A DNA stretch of 64,000 bases from Vibrio palustris (GCF_024346995.1 NZ_AP024887.1:124001-188000), one strand, 5' to 3'; shown: positions 28,647-38,367, numbered from the stretch's first letter. The notes: generated from the letters alone by a model not told the origin. Numbers and translations: made by a program.

Positions 28647-29016
28647 CTTTACTAAATTCATTTCCGTTGGGCTTATTAATACAATATCAACTATTTTTAT
28701 ATATCAATTATTATTGTTTTTTATTCCTGCTGTTTATTCTTACTCTATCTCTTGGTTATTAGGATTTATATTTATATTATTATTCTATCCCAAGTATGTA
28801 TTCGAAGTTGGACTTTCGAAAAATACTATTGCGGTAACAGGATTGGTTTATTTGATTTCTTTATTTATAGGTGCTTTTTTAACTCAGCACTTAGTTTATG
28901 AAAAATTAGATAAAAGATTTGTGATATTTATTGTTTTAATAGTAACGACAATTTTTAATTATGTAATGTTGAGAGTTTTTTTAAAGAGATTAAATAATGT
29001 TAAAGAAAGAAATTGA
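28612..29016 (+). CDS. GtrA-like small membrane protein (putative polyprenyl-phosphate-sugar flippase)
   Basis: 134 residues with four hydrophobic segments, matching the GtrA family in size and topology: FTKFISVGLINTISTIFIYQ near the N-terminus is the typical first segment, and FNYVMLRVFLKR the typical end. GtrA proteins are thought to flip Und-P-sugar to the periplasm. The frame starts with two ATGs (28612, 28615) inside the end of the preceding gene (35-nt overlap), and runs 20 nt into the next gene. Very A/T-rich. Confidence 0.85.
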   Translation: MMSFVNILKNHSFTKFISVGLINTISTIFIYQLLLFFIPAVYSYSISWLLGFIFILLFYPKYVFEVGLSKNTIAVTGLVYLISLFIGAFLTQHLVYEKLDKRFVIFIVLIVTTIFNYVMLRVFLKRLNNVKERN

Positions 29017-30955
29017 TCACTGGCTTATTTATGCAACGATTTTTATTGCACCTATTGTTGTTTATTTTTTCTATTTATCATCGTTTCCTTTAACTTATGA
29101 TGAATTGAGAAGTGTTCAATCAGTGACAGTCGATTATAATTGGTTGCGGCAAGGTCGTTGGGGTATGTTCTATTTAAACATGTTCTATTCATCTAACCCC
29201 GTATTGCCATTTGTAGGTATTTATATTTCATCTGTTTTATGTGGAATTGTAGTTATAAAGCTATTCCTTTTTTCTAGGAGAGAGAGTACATTCAAAGCGT
29301 TATTGTTTTCATTGATAGTTTTTCTTTCTTATCCATCCCTGATATATTTTTATGATTTTAGCACTATTTCTTACTCTTTAGGATTTATATATATATTAAC
29401 TTACTTTTCAGTTTTATATTTTTTAAGTGATAGTTTTTTAAAAAATTTAATAGCTATTTTGGCTTTAACAATTTCTATAGCTTTATATCAATCTTCTTTA
29501 ACAGTATTTATTGTTATGTTTATGATTTCTTTGTTTTTCCGTAGTCATAATAATTTAGGAAAATTATTTTTAAAATTATTTATTGGCATTTTATTATCTA
29601 TCGTAATTTATTATTTTTCCGTTAAATTTTTTGTATTAATTAATAATGTAGAGGCTAACTCTTATGTTTCTAGCTTTGTTAGTTACAAGTTTGACAAACA
29701 AAGTTTATTAATATTATTCACTAATTTTTTTCATCATGTATTTAGTTTTTACACATTCTCTTATAGTAAATTTATCAGTCATAACTATTTTTTGGTGATA
29801 TTATTATTTTTTAGTGTTTTGTTCTCTTTTATTAACCATAAAAAAATAATTCCTAATAGTAAGATAGTAACAATATTCAAGTTATTAGTTATTATATTAT
29901 GTCCTTTCACTCTTAATTTATTATCTCCTGTTGATATACCAACTAGGACACTTATCGCATTACCTCTTGCTGTATCTTTTTTGTCTTTCATCGTTCTTAG
30001 TCATTATCAAAATAAATTATTTATCGGACTTTCTATTTTTTCTGTTTTATTTAACATAATTTCTGTTAATAAATTATCATTTGTCAGTAAGAATGCATGG
30101 AATTATGATCAAAGAGTAGGAAGTATGATGATTGAAAGAATCTATAACAAACCTGGTTATACTGAACTGCTATTATCAAAAAATAAAATTCCAGTTCACT
30201 TGGTGGGTTTCATGGGAAGGAAGGAGAATCAGTATAATAGAGAAATTGAAAATATAGGAAAAAGCTTCTTCTCTTGGGGGAATAACGAACTTTTAAATGT
30301 AGCAAGACTGTTTAATACTATGGGTTTTGATGAGTTTAGGTTTGCAAATCCTCTGATGTTACAATCTGATTTTAATCAAATAAGAGATATGCCAAATTGG
30401 CCTGAGAATGGGTCTGTTCGTATTATTTCTGGTGCCGTGGTTATAAAAGTGTCTGACTATTCTGAAGCGCAAGTAAGAACTATGTGTTCAATTTTCAAAA
30501 AAAATAATATACCCGACTCTTGTTTAGTTACATATAATCCACAGTCTATTAAGTTCTCGATCCAATCATATGATAAAGATATGGAAATGTTAGATAGTCA
30601 TATTTTGAAAGAAAGTCGATTAGTTAATGCTAGATATAGAAATGGTGTTCTTTTCCCTCTAAGTTCCGATTCTCAAATAATTCTGCCTAATTTTAACAAT
30701 AATTCAAAAAATAGTGAAATATCTTTATCGATTAAAGGAGATTATGAGCACGATGATACAGTAGAAATATATTTTAAACGTACTGCTAATGAAGGATATA
30801 GTGCAAATAACATGATAAGAATAAATATTCTAGCATCTAATCCGAGTATTATTATTAATTTACCGTCTTATCTTTTTAAAAATGGATTGAGAGTTGATCC
30901 TTCAAATCATAAGACACCTATCAATAATTTTTCAGTAGACGTTAATAATATGTAA
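28997..30955 (+). CDS. GtrC-type multispan glycosyltransferase
   Basis: 652-residue protein with about 10 hydrophobic segments in the first 365 residues and a hydrophilic, probably periplasmic C-terminal domain of about 280 residues. It resembles the Glucos_trans_II (GtrII-like) enzymes that move a sugar from Und-P to O-antigen in the periplasm; the first loop carries an acidic pair (LTYDELRSV) as expected of GT-C transferases. It overlaps the GtrA-like gene by 20 nt and closes the operon, meeting the convergent GT2 gene tail to tail with a 14-nt overlap. The codons are extremely A/T-rich. Confidence 0.8.
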   Translation: MLKKEIDHWLIYATIFIAPIVVYFFYLSSFPLTYDELRSVQSVTVDYNWLRQGRWGMFYLNMFYSSNPVLPFVGIYISSVLCGIVVIKLFLFSRRESTFKALLFSLIVFLSYPSLIYFYDFSTISYSLGFIYILTYFSVLYFLSDSFLKNLIAILALTISIALYQSSLTVFIVMFMISLFFRSHNNLGKLFLKLFIGILLSIVIYYFSVKFFVLINNVEANSYVSSFVSYKFDKQSLLILFTNFFHHVFSFYTFSYSKFISHNYFLVILLFFSVLFSFINHKKIIPNSKIVTIFKLLVIILCPFTLNLLSPVDIPTRTLIALPLAVSFLSFIVLSHYQNKLFIGLSIFSVLFNIISVNKLSFVSKNAWNYDQRVGSMMIERIYNKPGYTELLLSKNKIPVHLVGFMGRKENQYNREIENIGKSFFSWGNNELLNVARLFNTMGFDEFRFANPLMLQSDFNQIRDMPNWPENGSVRIISGAVVIKVSDYSEAQVRTMCSIFKKNNIPDSCLVTYNPQSIKFSIQSYDKDMEMLDSHILKESRLVNARYRNGVLFPLSSDSQIILPNFNNNSKNSEISLSIKGDYEHDDTVEIYFKRTANEGYSANNMIRINILASNPSIIINLPSYLFKNGLRVDPSNHKTPINNFSVDVNNM

Positions 30956-31703
30956 GTATACTTTTAACATGATATCTAATCAGGCTGTTAAGATACCAAT
31001 AAAAATGCTTAGAAAATAGCTTTCTATTGGCATGTTGAGCGAGATGAATGGCTTCGATTTGAGGGAAATACTTTATTGTGTTTCCCTTTTTTTTCGCTCT
31101 CATACAAATATCTGCATCTTCAAAATACATAAAATAGGTTTCATCAAAACCATTGAGCTGCTCATAGCATTGAGCGGAGAAAAGCAAAAATGATCCTGCA
31201 GCCCAGTCTATCTCTTGGGGCGAGTGTATGGATGCTTTATCATAAATATCGTTGCGAGGTAGGCCTAGCAGTGATTTTAATGGATTAAGGAGTGAGTGAC
31301 TGCGGCGAATGGAGTGATCAAAAATGGTCTTCTCTTTATCTTTATAGAGATTAATGGCGGCGATATCGGATTGATGCTGCTCTACTAGCTTCAGTAGTTT
31401 GGTAATCATACTCTTATCGATGATAACATCTGGGTTTAAGACTAAAAAATAGTCTTCTAGCGTCATTCCTAACTGCTGCTGTGCAAAGTGAAAAACATCG
31501 TTATTGTTCGCACCAAACCCTTTCGTTTTGTTGTCAGTGATAAGATGAATGGCATGACGCTCGCAATACTCACGAAGAAGAGGGCTAGGTTCAGTATTTG
31601 ATTTCACTATCACCGAATAGTGAAGAGAGAGATTGCGTAGCGTATCGAATTGTATAATTAAGTCATCATGGTGATGATTGACGACGGAGATAAACAAGTT
31701 CAT
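30942..31703 (-). CDS. GT2 glycosyltransferase (rhamnosyltransferase-like)
   Basis: Family 2 glycosyltransferase of WbbL/RfbF-like appearance: FISVVNHHHDDLI, KGFGANNNDVFHFA, FLVLNPDVII (DxD-like) and AAGSFLLFSAQCYEQLNGFDETYFMYFEDADICMRA reading as the rhamnosyltransferase-type C-terminal block. ATG 31703 overlaps the upstream stop (TAATG) and has an AAGGA box 8 nt upstream; the ATG at 31709 is too close to that box. With rmlBADC in the window it could use dTDP-rhamnose and add the second sugar on the primer made by the neighbouring genes; that is inference. Confidence 0.85.
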   Translation of the reverse strand: MNLFISVVNHHHDDLIIQFDTLRNLSLHYSVIVKSNTEPSPLLREYCERHAIHLITDNKTKGFGANNNDVFHFAQQQLGMTLEDYFLVLNPDVIIDKSMITKLLKLVEQHQSDIAAINLYKDKEKTIFDHSIRRSHSLLNPLKSLLGLPRNDIYDKASIHSPQEIDWAAGSFLLFSAQCYEQLNGFDETYFMYFEDADICMRAKKKGNTIKYFPQIEAIHLAQHANRKLFSKHFYWYLNSLIRYHVKSILTYY

Positions 31704-33577
31704 TAACATGTTCCTTTGCTTGGCGAGTAGCCTGTTGGAGCTTCAGCAATGATGCGTACCGCACAGTTAACATCAAAAGAATCACAACATTCATCTAGTT
31801 CAATTAATAAGGCATTCATGGCGTCCCACGAGAGTTTGTCCTCACATGCGGTCATGATTTTTTGATGACTGGTTCCTTCGACATTATCGCCAATCAATAG
31901 CTCTTCGTAGAGCTTTTCACCAGGTCGTAAACCCGTGAATTGAATTTCTATATCGCCATCGTCACTGTAACCATCATAATATTCGCTCATTCCCATGAGA
32001 TGGATCATACGCTTCGCTAAATCGTGAATTTTGACAGGCTCGCCCATATCCAGCACAAACACTTGGCCATTAATGCCCATCGCACCCGCTTGGATGACCA
32101 GTTGTGCTGCTTCAGGGATCAACATGAAGTAGCGAATGATATCTGGATGCGTGACGGTAACTGGACCGCCCGCGCGGATTTGAGATTTGAATAATGGCAC
32201 AACGGAACCGGATGACCCTAATACATTGCCGAATCGAACCATGGTAAATATCGTATGCTGCTGGGTTTCAGAAAGCGCCTGTAACACCAGTTCAGCGAGG
32301 CGTTTAGTCGTGCCCATAATGTTGGTTGGTCGGACAGCTTTATCGGTTGAAATTAACGTAAAATGTTCCACTTTGGCTTGAATGGCGGCTTGCGCACAAG
32401 CTAATGTACCAAACACATTGTTACGTAATCCTTCTATGACATTACTTTCTACTAATGGGACATGTTTATAGGCAGCAGCATGGTAAACGGTATTAACACC
32501 ATAGTGCGTCATAATTTTGAATAAGCGGTGTTTGTTTTGTACCGATCCCAGTGCTGTGATGATAGCGGTGTCGAGCGATAGATTTTTTTTCAGTTTCTGT
32601 AAATCTTGATCAACACGATAGAGGTTGTATTCATTGAGTTCAAATAGTACGAGTGTTTTAGGGCGTTGAGTTAAAATTTGTCGGCACAGCTCAGAGCCAA
32701 TAGAGCCACCCGCACCAGTGACCATGACATGTTGTTCAGCGATATTTTTAGCCAGTAAGTTAGTATCAGGATCGACAGGAGCCCGACCTAATAAGTCTCC
32801 GACATCCAGATCTTGAATGTCAGTCGGTCGTGCTTTGCCGGTTGCAATATCATCGACAGAAGGGACCGATTGCAAGGCTATCGGCCAAGTGGACAATTTT
32901 TCGACTAATCGTAATCGTGCGCCACGGTTAATATTATTAATGGCCAGTAAAAGTTTGACGGGATCATAAAGAGTCTGAAGCCGAGGAAAATCACTACTGT
33001 GATGCACGCGTATCCCTAAAATAATTTGTCCTGCTTTCGCAGGATCATCATCGAGCATAATCACGGGGTGATAGTCGTTACCTTGAATTAATGTATAAGC
33101 CAGATCGCGTCCTGTTGTGCCAGCACCATAGATGAACACATTGGGTTTTTTACGTTTATAATAATGGTAGTAAATAGTACGAATTAAAATCCTTGGCCCA
33201 CCAAGGAAAAGCGTTGCTAAGCCAACATAAATGAATGGCACACTGCGAGGGATAAAAGCATGCAGAAAAAAACCACTCAACGCTAATGTTATTGAGGAAA
33301 TGATGACGGATAAGAATATATAGCCGATCGCCGGTAACATCATGTAGCGCAGCACCGCACGATACATACCTAGCCGTACAAAGCACGTCAAAGTGACACA
33401 CGTCGTCACCAACAAAGTGATAATTTCATTGATGCCTAACGGAAACCAAAGCATATCTAAGCGCAAAGCAATCGAGCAATATAGTGAGATAACAATGGCC
33501 ACTACATCATAAGATATTGATATTATGCGTTTATTTTTTCTATTAGTTTCGAGTAACGTCTGGAGAGGTGAGAGCAT
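31703..33577 (-). CDS. wbpM: WbpM-type membrane nucleotide-sugar 4,6-dehydratase
   Basis: 624 residues: four N-terminal transmembrane segments (to about residue 135), a first Rossmann-like domain (VFIYGAGTTGRDLAYTL), then the catalytic SDR domain (VMVTGAGGSIGSELCRQI). The active site has Met in place of Tyr (STDKAVRPTNIMGTTKR), as in large WbpM/FlaA1-type UDP-GlcNAc 4,6-dehydratases. It makes UDP-4-keto-6-deoxy-GlcNAc, the precursor of QuiNAc, FucNAc and bacillosamine. It is divergent from the reductase and primer transferase at 33745-35264, which would use its product. Confidence 0.9.
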   Translation of the reverse strand: MLSPLQTLLETNRKNKRIISISYDVVAIVISLYCSIALRLDMLWFPLGINEIITLLVTTCVTLTCFVRLGMYRAVLRYMMLPAIGYIFLSVIISSITLALSGFFLHAFIPRSVPFIYVGLATLFLGGPRILIRTIYYHYYKRKKPNVFIYGAGTTGRDLAYTLIQGNDYHPVIMLDDDPAKAGQIILGIRVHHSSDFPRLQTLYDPVKLLLAINNINRGARLRLVEKLSTWPIALQSVPSVDDIATGKARPTDIQDLDVGDLLGRAPVDPDTNLLAKNIAEQHVMVTGAGGSIGSELCRQILTQRPKTLVLFELNEYNLYRVDQDLQKLKKNLSLDTAIITALGSVQNKHRLFKIMTHYGVNTVYHAAAYKHVPLVESNVIEGLRNNVFGTLACAQAAIQAKVEHFTLISTDKAVRPTNIMGTTKRLAELVLQALSETQQHTIFTMVRFGNVLGSSGSVVPLFKSQIRAGGPVTVTHPDIIRYFMLIPEAAQLVIQAGAMGINGQVFVLDMGEPVKIHDLAKRMIHLMGMSEYYDGYSDDGDIEIQFTGLRPGEKLYEELLIGDNVEGTSHQKIMTACEDKLSWDAMNALLIELDECCDSFDVNCAVRIIAEAPTGYSPSKGTC

Positions 33578-33744
33578 TGACGATAGAGTCCTTCCATATG
33601 TAAGAATAACCAGTATCCAAGATGGGTTGGTATTTATATCATTATGAGGTTAGTTTAAGCACTAACGTTCTGTTTTACCAGTTAGATTATGTTTAAATAT
33701 GCCATAATTACTAAAAGAATCTGATACTTATATGGAGATACTAT

Positions 33745-34722
33745 TTGAAAGTACTGATAACCGGAGTGACGGGGTTTGTCGGCTCTGCTGTCGCCAAACA
33801 CGGCGCTCATTTCAAGTGGCAGATAGAGGGGCAATGCCGAACGCTGCCTTCGACTAAGCTTACGTATTCGGTGCATTGTTTATCTATCGATTCGCAAACA
33901 GATTGGTCTTCATGCTTATATGAAAAAGAGGTGGTGATACATTGTGCGGCAAGAGTACATCAAATGGATGAAAGTCCAGAGATCGCATCCAAAGCTTATC
34001 TCGAGGTCAATACCCATGGAACTTTGAATCTGGCGCGCCAAGCCGCTCAAGCAGGAGTTAAGCGATTTATTTTTCTTAGTTCGATCAAAGTCAATGGTGA
34101 GCAAACCGAACCAGGGCAGCCTTTTACCGCAGAGTTTCCACCTATTCCTCTAGATCCTTACGGGGCGAGTAAATATCATGCCGAGCAAGGGCTGAGGGAA
34201 ATCGCGCAAGAAACCGGAATGGAGGTAGTGATTATCCGCCCCCCACTGGTTTATGGTCCAGAAGTCAAAGCCAACTTTTTATCCATGATTCAATGGATAG
34301 ACAAAGGTATACCGCTACCGTTAGGGCGGATAAAAAATCAGCGTAGTATGGTGTTTATTGATAACCTTGTATCACTAATTACTACGGCCGCTGAACATCC
34401 GGAAGCGGTGAATCAGACTTTTTTGGTTTCCGATAATGATGATGTGTCGACCACCGAGTTGTTACGTTTAATCGCTAGTAGTTTAGGAAAAAGAAGCCGT
34501 TTGTTGCCCGTACCTAGCCATTTATTAGTGATGTTATTACGTATGCTCGGTAAAGGGGATATCGCAGAGAAGCTGACAGCTAATTTACAAGTTGATCTAC
34601 AGCATACACAGCGAATATTAAATTGGCAGCCGCCAGTGGCCTTAGCACACGGTATTCAATCTACAGTGGATTATTATCAAGCGCAGAAATCTTCGCATAA
34701 AGAATATGGAGCACACCTATGA
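33745..34722 (+). CDS. SDR reductase/epimerase, WbpV/WreQ-like (UDP-QuiNAc or FucNAc synthesis)
   Basis: Extended SDR of 325 residues: VLITGVTGFVGSAVAKHG, VVIHCAARVHQMDES, FLSSIKVNGEQTEPG and the catalytic YGASKYHAEQGL (YxxxK), VIIRPPLVYGPEVKANF. This pattern fits the 4-keto reductases that finish UDP-QuiNAc or UDP-FucNAc. The start codon is TTG, supported by a GGAGA box 6 nt upstream. It overlaps the sugar transferase by 4 nt (ATGA). Together with the dehydratase it matches the Rhizobium WreV-WreQ-WreU set by function. Confidence 0.82.
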   Translation: MKVLITGVTGFVGSAVAKHGAHFKWQIEGQCRTLPSTKLTYSVHCLSIDSQTDWSSCLYEKEVVIHCAARVHQMDESPEIASKAYLEVNTHGTLNLARQAAQAGVKRFIFLSSIKVNGEQTEPGQPFTAEFPPIPLDPYGASKYHAEQGLREIAQETGMEVVIIRPPLVYGPEVKANFLSMIQWIDKGIPLPLGRIKNQRSMVFIDNLVSLITTAAEHPEAVNQTFLVSDNDDVSTTELLRLIASSLGKRSRLLPVPSHLLVMLLRMLGKGDIAEKLTANLQVDLQHTQRILNWQPPVALAHGIQSTVDYYQAQKSSHKEYGAHL

Positions 34723-35264
34723 TCCGAGTGATTGATTTTTTATTGGCCTTAATCGGGCTGTGTTTACTTTGGCCAGTCTTACTGATCATTTGCCTGATTG
34801 GTTACTTTGATACTGGTTCTCCCGTCTTCTTCCAGCAACGTGTTGGTAAAAATCGCCACCTGTTTACCTTAATTAAGTTTCGTACCATGCCTGTCGATAC
34901 TCAATCGGTGGCTACACATTTGGTTGGTAAAAGCTCTGTAACTCCCTTGGGCGGTTTTTTACGTAAAACTAAACTGGATGAACTACCACAATTAATTAAT
35001 GTGGTGAAAGGCGACATGAGTTTAGTGGGACCGCGTCCGTGTTTAGCCAATCAACAAGACGTCATTGAAGCGCGAGAAATACGTAATGTATTTACAGCAA
35101 GACCTGGTATTACCGGGTTAGCGCAGATTGAGGACGTCGATATGAGCACACCAACGCGGTTAGCGGAGTTAGATGCAAAGATGTTAGAGTCTTTGACGGT
35201 CTCCCTCTATTTTTCATATATAGTCAAAACAGTCTTGGGTGCTGGCACCGGTGATAGAGTGTAA
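34719..35264 (+). CDS. Initiating polyprenyl-phosphate sugar-1-phosphate transferase
   Basis: Small monotopic sugar transferase of the PglC/WbaP C-terminal type (181 residues). One N-terminal hydrophobic segment with the kinking Pro (LLWPVLL), then [48 protein letters not shown] and [11 protein letters not shown], all conserved. It would link a sugar-1-phosphate, probably QuiNAc or a related 6-deoxy-HexNAc, to undecaprenyl phosphate and so start an O-chain or capsule. It is the last gene before the terminator at 35349. Confidence 0.92.
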   Translation: MIRVIDFLLALIGLCLLWPVLLIICLIGYFDTGSPVFFQQRVGKNRHLFTLIKFRTMPVDTQSVATHLVGKSSVTPLGGFLRKTKLDELPQLINVVKGDMSLVGPRPCLANQQDVIEAREIRNVFTARPGITGLAQIEDVDMSTPTRLAELDAKMLESLTVSLYFSYIVKTVLGAGTGDRV

Positions 35265-35342
35265 ATAGTGGCTCAGCAAACTAGGCAGGCTTATGAATGG
35301 TTATATCTAAGTTCAGTGCTATTAATAGAGTGTGCTCTAGAT

Positions 35343-35372
35343 AAAAAGAGGCCCCAGCGGGTGCTGAGGCCT
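35343..35372 (-). terminator. Intrinsic terminator downstream of the gfc/yjb operon
   Basis: Stem AGGCC-CAGC against GCTG-GGCCT with one internal mismatch and a 4-nt loop. Read on the minus strand it is followed by a run of five T. It may also stop the convergent sugar-transferase transcript. Confidence 0.75.
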
Positions 35373-35390
35373 GATGTGAATAGCTAGATT

Positions 35391-37595
35391 TTAATGCATT
35401 GGTGGCCTTGCGTACCAAGGGGCTCGCGAATCAGTCATACCATATAATGAGTATTGACGTCCCAGCATCTGACCGCCATCACGTTGCAGTGGTAGCCACG
35501 AAATTGTGGTGCGATTCTTCGTTGGTGTCACAGTCATGATATCCAGAGGAATCGACACATAGAACCCTTTATTAAAGCTCCCCTCACCAAACTCTTCCGC
35601 CGACATATCGGTTTTAGTTGCAAATACACCGGCTATCACACCGCTATCAAACTGTTTCGAAAAGTCGACGGTCACACCGACATCTTCGGCAAGATAGCGT
35701 CCTGCACTGATTTGTACCAGCGTATTATCAAACGCATTCCAGAATTTTGGCTGCCAATATAATGTCGCATGCCCAGTGGCGACGCCAGTTTGTACGCGAT
35801 AGGATTGCCCTGTTTCGCTATCATAGTGACGCTCTTCTTTGAATAGGCCAGTATAAGTATCGGGATCTCTCTGCCTAACATAGTTGGCATCGACCCCTAA
35901 TGCCCAGTTTGAACCTAACGGACGATACAGCAGTTCACCGCCTGCACCCGCGTACATCGACTCTAAATACCCAGCATAAGCTTGACCATAAAAATTCGTA
36001 CTCAAGCGATCAAAGTAGTTAACCTGCAAGGTATCTAAACGCAGTGTTTTAGAGAAATATTCGCGGTTTAGCGTACGGACACGTTTAACATTGGTGCCAT
36101 CTGGCGGAACCTCATAGTTAAACTGATCGTAATTATCAATGATATTACCGTAGAAGCTGCCTGAGAAAAGCCAATGGTTACCTAGGTGGTACGAAGCGCC
36201 ACCGACAACACCAACAGAATATAAATAAAAGTTTTCAGCGCCACCAAAGGATTGCTGTAACTTAGGCGCGATCCCGTAATAGAGGTTTTGTTCATTGCCA
36301 GCCATTTTTTGGCCAGTAACCGCGACTGGATTACCGGTTTCACGAGAGTCTTCAAAGCGTGCGCCTGGGTAGTCATGCTCTTTAACCTGTTTAAACGACG
36401 CAGTATCGATTCTGGTTTCAGTGATAGGTTGGCGTTGGGCTAATTCAACAAAGCGATAGGTTTTTGCATCAATACCTGTGTTAGCAAGCAAGGTTGCAGC
36501 ACGTTCTTCGCCTTCTTTACGTTCACGGTATTTAGATTGAGTTCCAGTGACTGTCACTGTTTCACCATCTTTGTATATTTTCGGATGAGAGAACCCCGCA
36601 ACTTTATGTAGATCTGTCGTGAGTGTTTGCCATTCTTGGTCGGTTAACTGTTGCTTACTGCTTTGAGGGGCATAGCGAGGCTTCTCATCATCTACCCACA
36701 CTTGATCGAGGTTGGATAGGTTGGTATGCATGGTAAAACCAGCGGTAACCGTATTGCCACGCTCATAGCTTACCTGTAATTGTCCCCAATTAGTAAATGC
36801 GTACACCGCGCCAAAGTTCCATGGAGTCGGTTGTGGCATTGAAATACGTCCACGTGTGACAGGAAAGTCACTGCGATAATCATTCCCATCGTACTCAATT
36901 TTTAACGAAAGCGGGGCATACGGTGTTTGATATTCTATGCCACCGAAGACTGAGGTACATCCGGTAAAGAGGCGATCAATATCAAAGCTACCGCCATTAC
37001 CTTTATACCCTGAGTTACGTTGACAATCGACAGACACTGAGTTATCACCGGTTAAATTGGCACGATTACCGATATAACCCCAACCTAAACCTAAAGTAAA
37101 ATCGAATGGGCCGACTTGCTTACTGGCTGCAATAAACTCACCGTCAAATAAGCCAGTACCACCAAAGTCACGGAGGCCAACAGAAAGCGCTGGTAGGTAG
37201 TAACCTTCCTTTAACACTCGTAATTTTACATCAAAGCTTTTATCCGTGTATTCCGTATCACCACTAAAGCTTTCACTTTGGCTATATAATAAATCATGCA
37301 CTTGCGTATAACGAGCGGTAGTTTCTAACCAAGGAAACAGTTGCAATGATAGGTGATAATGCAAATATTCAGCATTATTGGTGACGCCTAAACTTAACTC
37401 GCCTTCTGGCATCATACGTGCAGACGGCATTTGCATAAGCCCGGTACCACCAAAATCGGTTTGTGAATGGTGTAACTGGGGCGCTGAAAACTCATCCGCG
37501 TAAGCGGTAGGTATATTAGTTAGAGTTAACACAGCCAGAGAAGCGATTATTGGGTATTGAGTAAAGCGCTTGGGGGAATAATGTCTTGGTTTCAT
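35391..37595 (-). CDS. yjbH: YjbH/GfcD-type outer-membrane exopolysaccharide protein
   Basis: 734-residue protein with an N-terminal signal peptide (LAVLTLTNIPTAYADEF, cleavage near residue 34) and many alternating beta-strand segments, as in the YjbH/GfcD (YmcA) outer-membrane beta-barrel family. The mature start TDFGGTGLMQMPSARMMPEGEL is a family hallmark. It is the last gene of a four-gene operon equivalent to E. coli gfcABCD / yjbEFGH. The family is linked to secretion of exopolysaccharide. ATGA overlap with gfcC. Confidence 0.9.
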   Translation of the reverse strand: MKPRHYSPKRFTQYPIIASLAVLTLTNIPTAYADEFSAPQLHHSQTDFGGTGLMQMPSARMMPEGELSLGVTNNAEYLHYHLSLQLFPWLETTARYTQVHDLLYSQSESFSGDTEYTDKSFDVKLRVLKEGYYLPALSVGLRDFGGTGLFDGEFIAASKQVGPFDFTLGLGWGYIGNRANLTGDNSVSVDCQRNSGYKGNGGSFDIDRLFTGCTSVFGGIEYQTPYAPLSLKIEYDGNDYRSDFPVTRGRISMPQPTPWNFGAVYAFTNWGQLQVSYERGNTVTAGFTMHTNLSNLDQVWVDDEKPRYAPQSSKQQLTDQEWQTLTTDLHKVAGFSHPKIYKDGETVTVTGTQSKYRERKEGEERAATLLANTGIDAKTYRFVELAQRQPITETRIDTASFKQVKEHDYPGARFEDSRETGNPVAVTGQKMAGNEQNLYYGIAPKLQQSFGGAENFYLYSVGVVGGASYHLGNHWLFSGSFYGNIIDNYDQFNYEVPPDGTNVKRVRTLNREYFSKTLRLDTLQVNYFDRLSTNFYGQAYAGYLESMYAGAGGELLYRPLGSNWALGVDANYVRQRDPDTYTGLFKEERHYDSETGQSYRVQTGVATGHATLYWQPKFWNAFDNTLVQISAGRYLAEDVGVTVDFSKQFDSGVIAGVFATKTDMSAEEFGEGSFNKGFYVSIPLDIMTVTPTKNRTTISWLPLQRDGGQMLGRQYSLYGMTDSRAPWYARPPMH

Positions 37596-38365
37596 GGTAA
37601 TCGGTTTCTCAATAATTCAACAACAACTTGATTAGTACTGACGTTAGGTTTATCCACATCAAACCACGTATGGGCATGTGGCATAGAAACATAAACAATG
37701 GCACCAGGCGCAACCTCGTGAAAATCACGGTTCCAATAAGCAATCTTATGAGTTTCTACTTGGCCACTGGGTTGAATGACAGTCAGTTTGGAGAGGCTAT
37801 TGGTTAATAAGCCGGCAGAGTCAGCATACGTTTTGGCATCTTGGCGTTGGCGCCAAGGTTGCTCGCCCTCATTTTTCACATTCCCTAGCACTAAGACAGA
37901 GTCTGCATGAGTCCGTAAATTTAACACCCATTGCCCAGAGATAAGCGGGTTGACTGCTGCATTGATGCGTGTTGCATCGGGATCAATTGGTGTTGTGATT
38001 TTGTGACCAAAGCGCATCTCTCGAATGGTTTGTCGTAATTTGTGCCAATGATTTTTTTGCGACATAGGGGCAAAATCTTCTTCGTTTGCCAAGCGCATCA
38101 GTGTTTCTTGTTTTAGCGCTAAAGGAGAAGACACATCATACAACCCGCTCGATTGCCAATGAATATCGAGTGTTGAGGTATCGAGTTGTTGTAATGCTGT
38201 AAAGACTGATTGAGAGACCCGTGGTTGTTTTGCAAAGCTCACTTGTATTTTGGCGTTATCATCTAATACTACTTTGACAGTCGTTTTGGGTTGCTGGGCA
38301 TAAGCGGTCGTTGCAGCAATAGTACAAAGCAATAATGTAGACGCTGTACACTTAAAAAAAGACAT
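37592..38365 (-). CDS. gfcC: GfcC/YjbG-type periplasmic capsule protein
   Basis: 257 residues with a signal peptide ending in IAATTAYAQQ. The remaining sequence, with WVLNLRTHADSVLVLGNVKN and SGQVETHKIAYWNRDFHEVAPGAIVYV (split here as two short stretches), fits the GfcC family, whose E. coli structure has two beta-grasp domains resembling those of Wza. The start lies 2 bp after the stop of the lipoprotein gene and the end overlaps yjbH, so all are co-translated. It probably works with the outer-membrane partner in polymer export. Confidence 0.85.
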   Translation of the reverse strand: MSFFKCTASTLLLCTIAATTAYAQQPKTTVKVVLDDNAKIQVSFAKQPRVSQSVFTALQQLDTSTLDIHWQSSGLYDVSSPLALKQETLMRLANEEDFAPMSQKNHWHKLRQTIREMRFGHKITTPIDPDATRINAAVNPLISGQWVLNLRTHADSVLVLGNVKNEGEQPWRQRQDAKTYADSAGLLTNSLSKLTVIQPSGQVETHKIAYWNRDFHEVAPGAIVYVSMPHAHTWFDVDKPNVSTNQVVVELLRNRLP

Positions 38366-38367
38366 GA

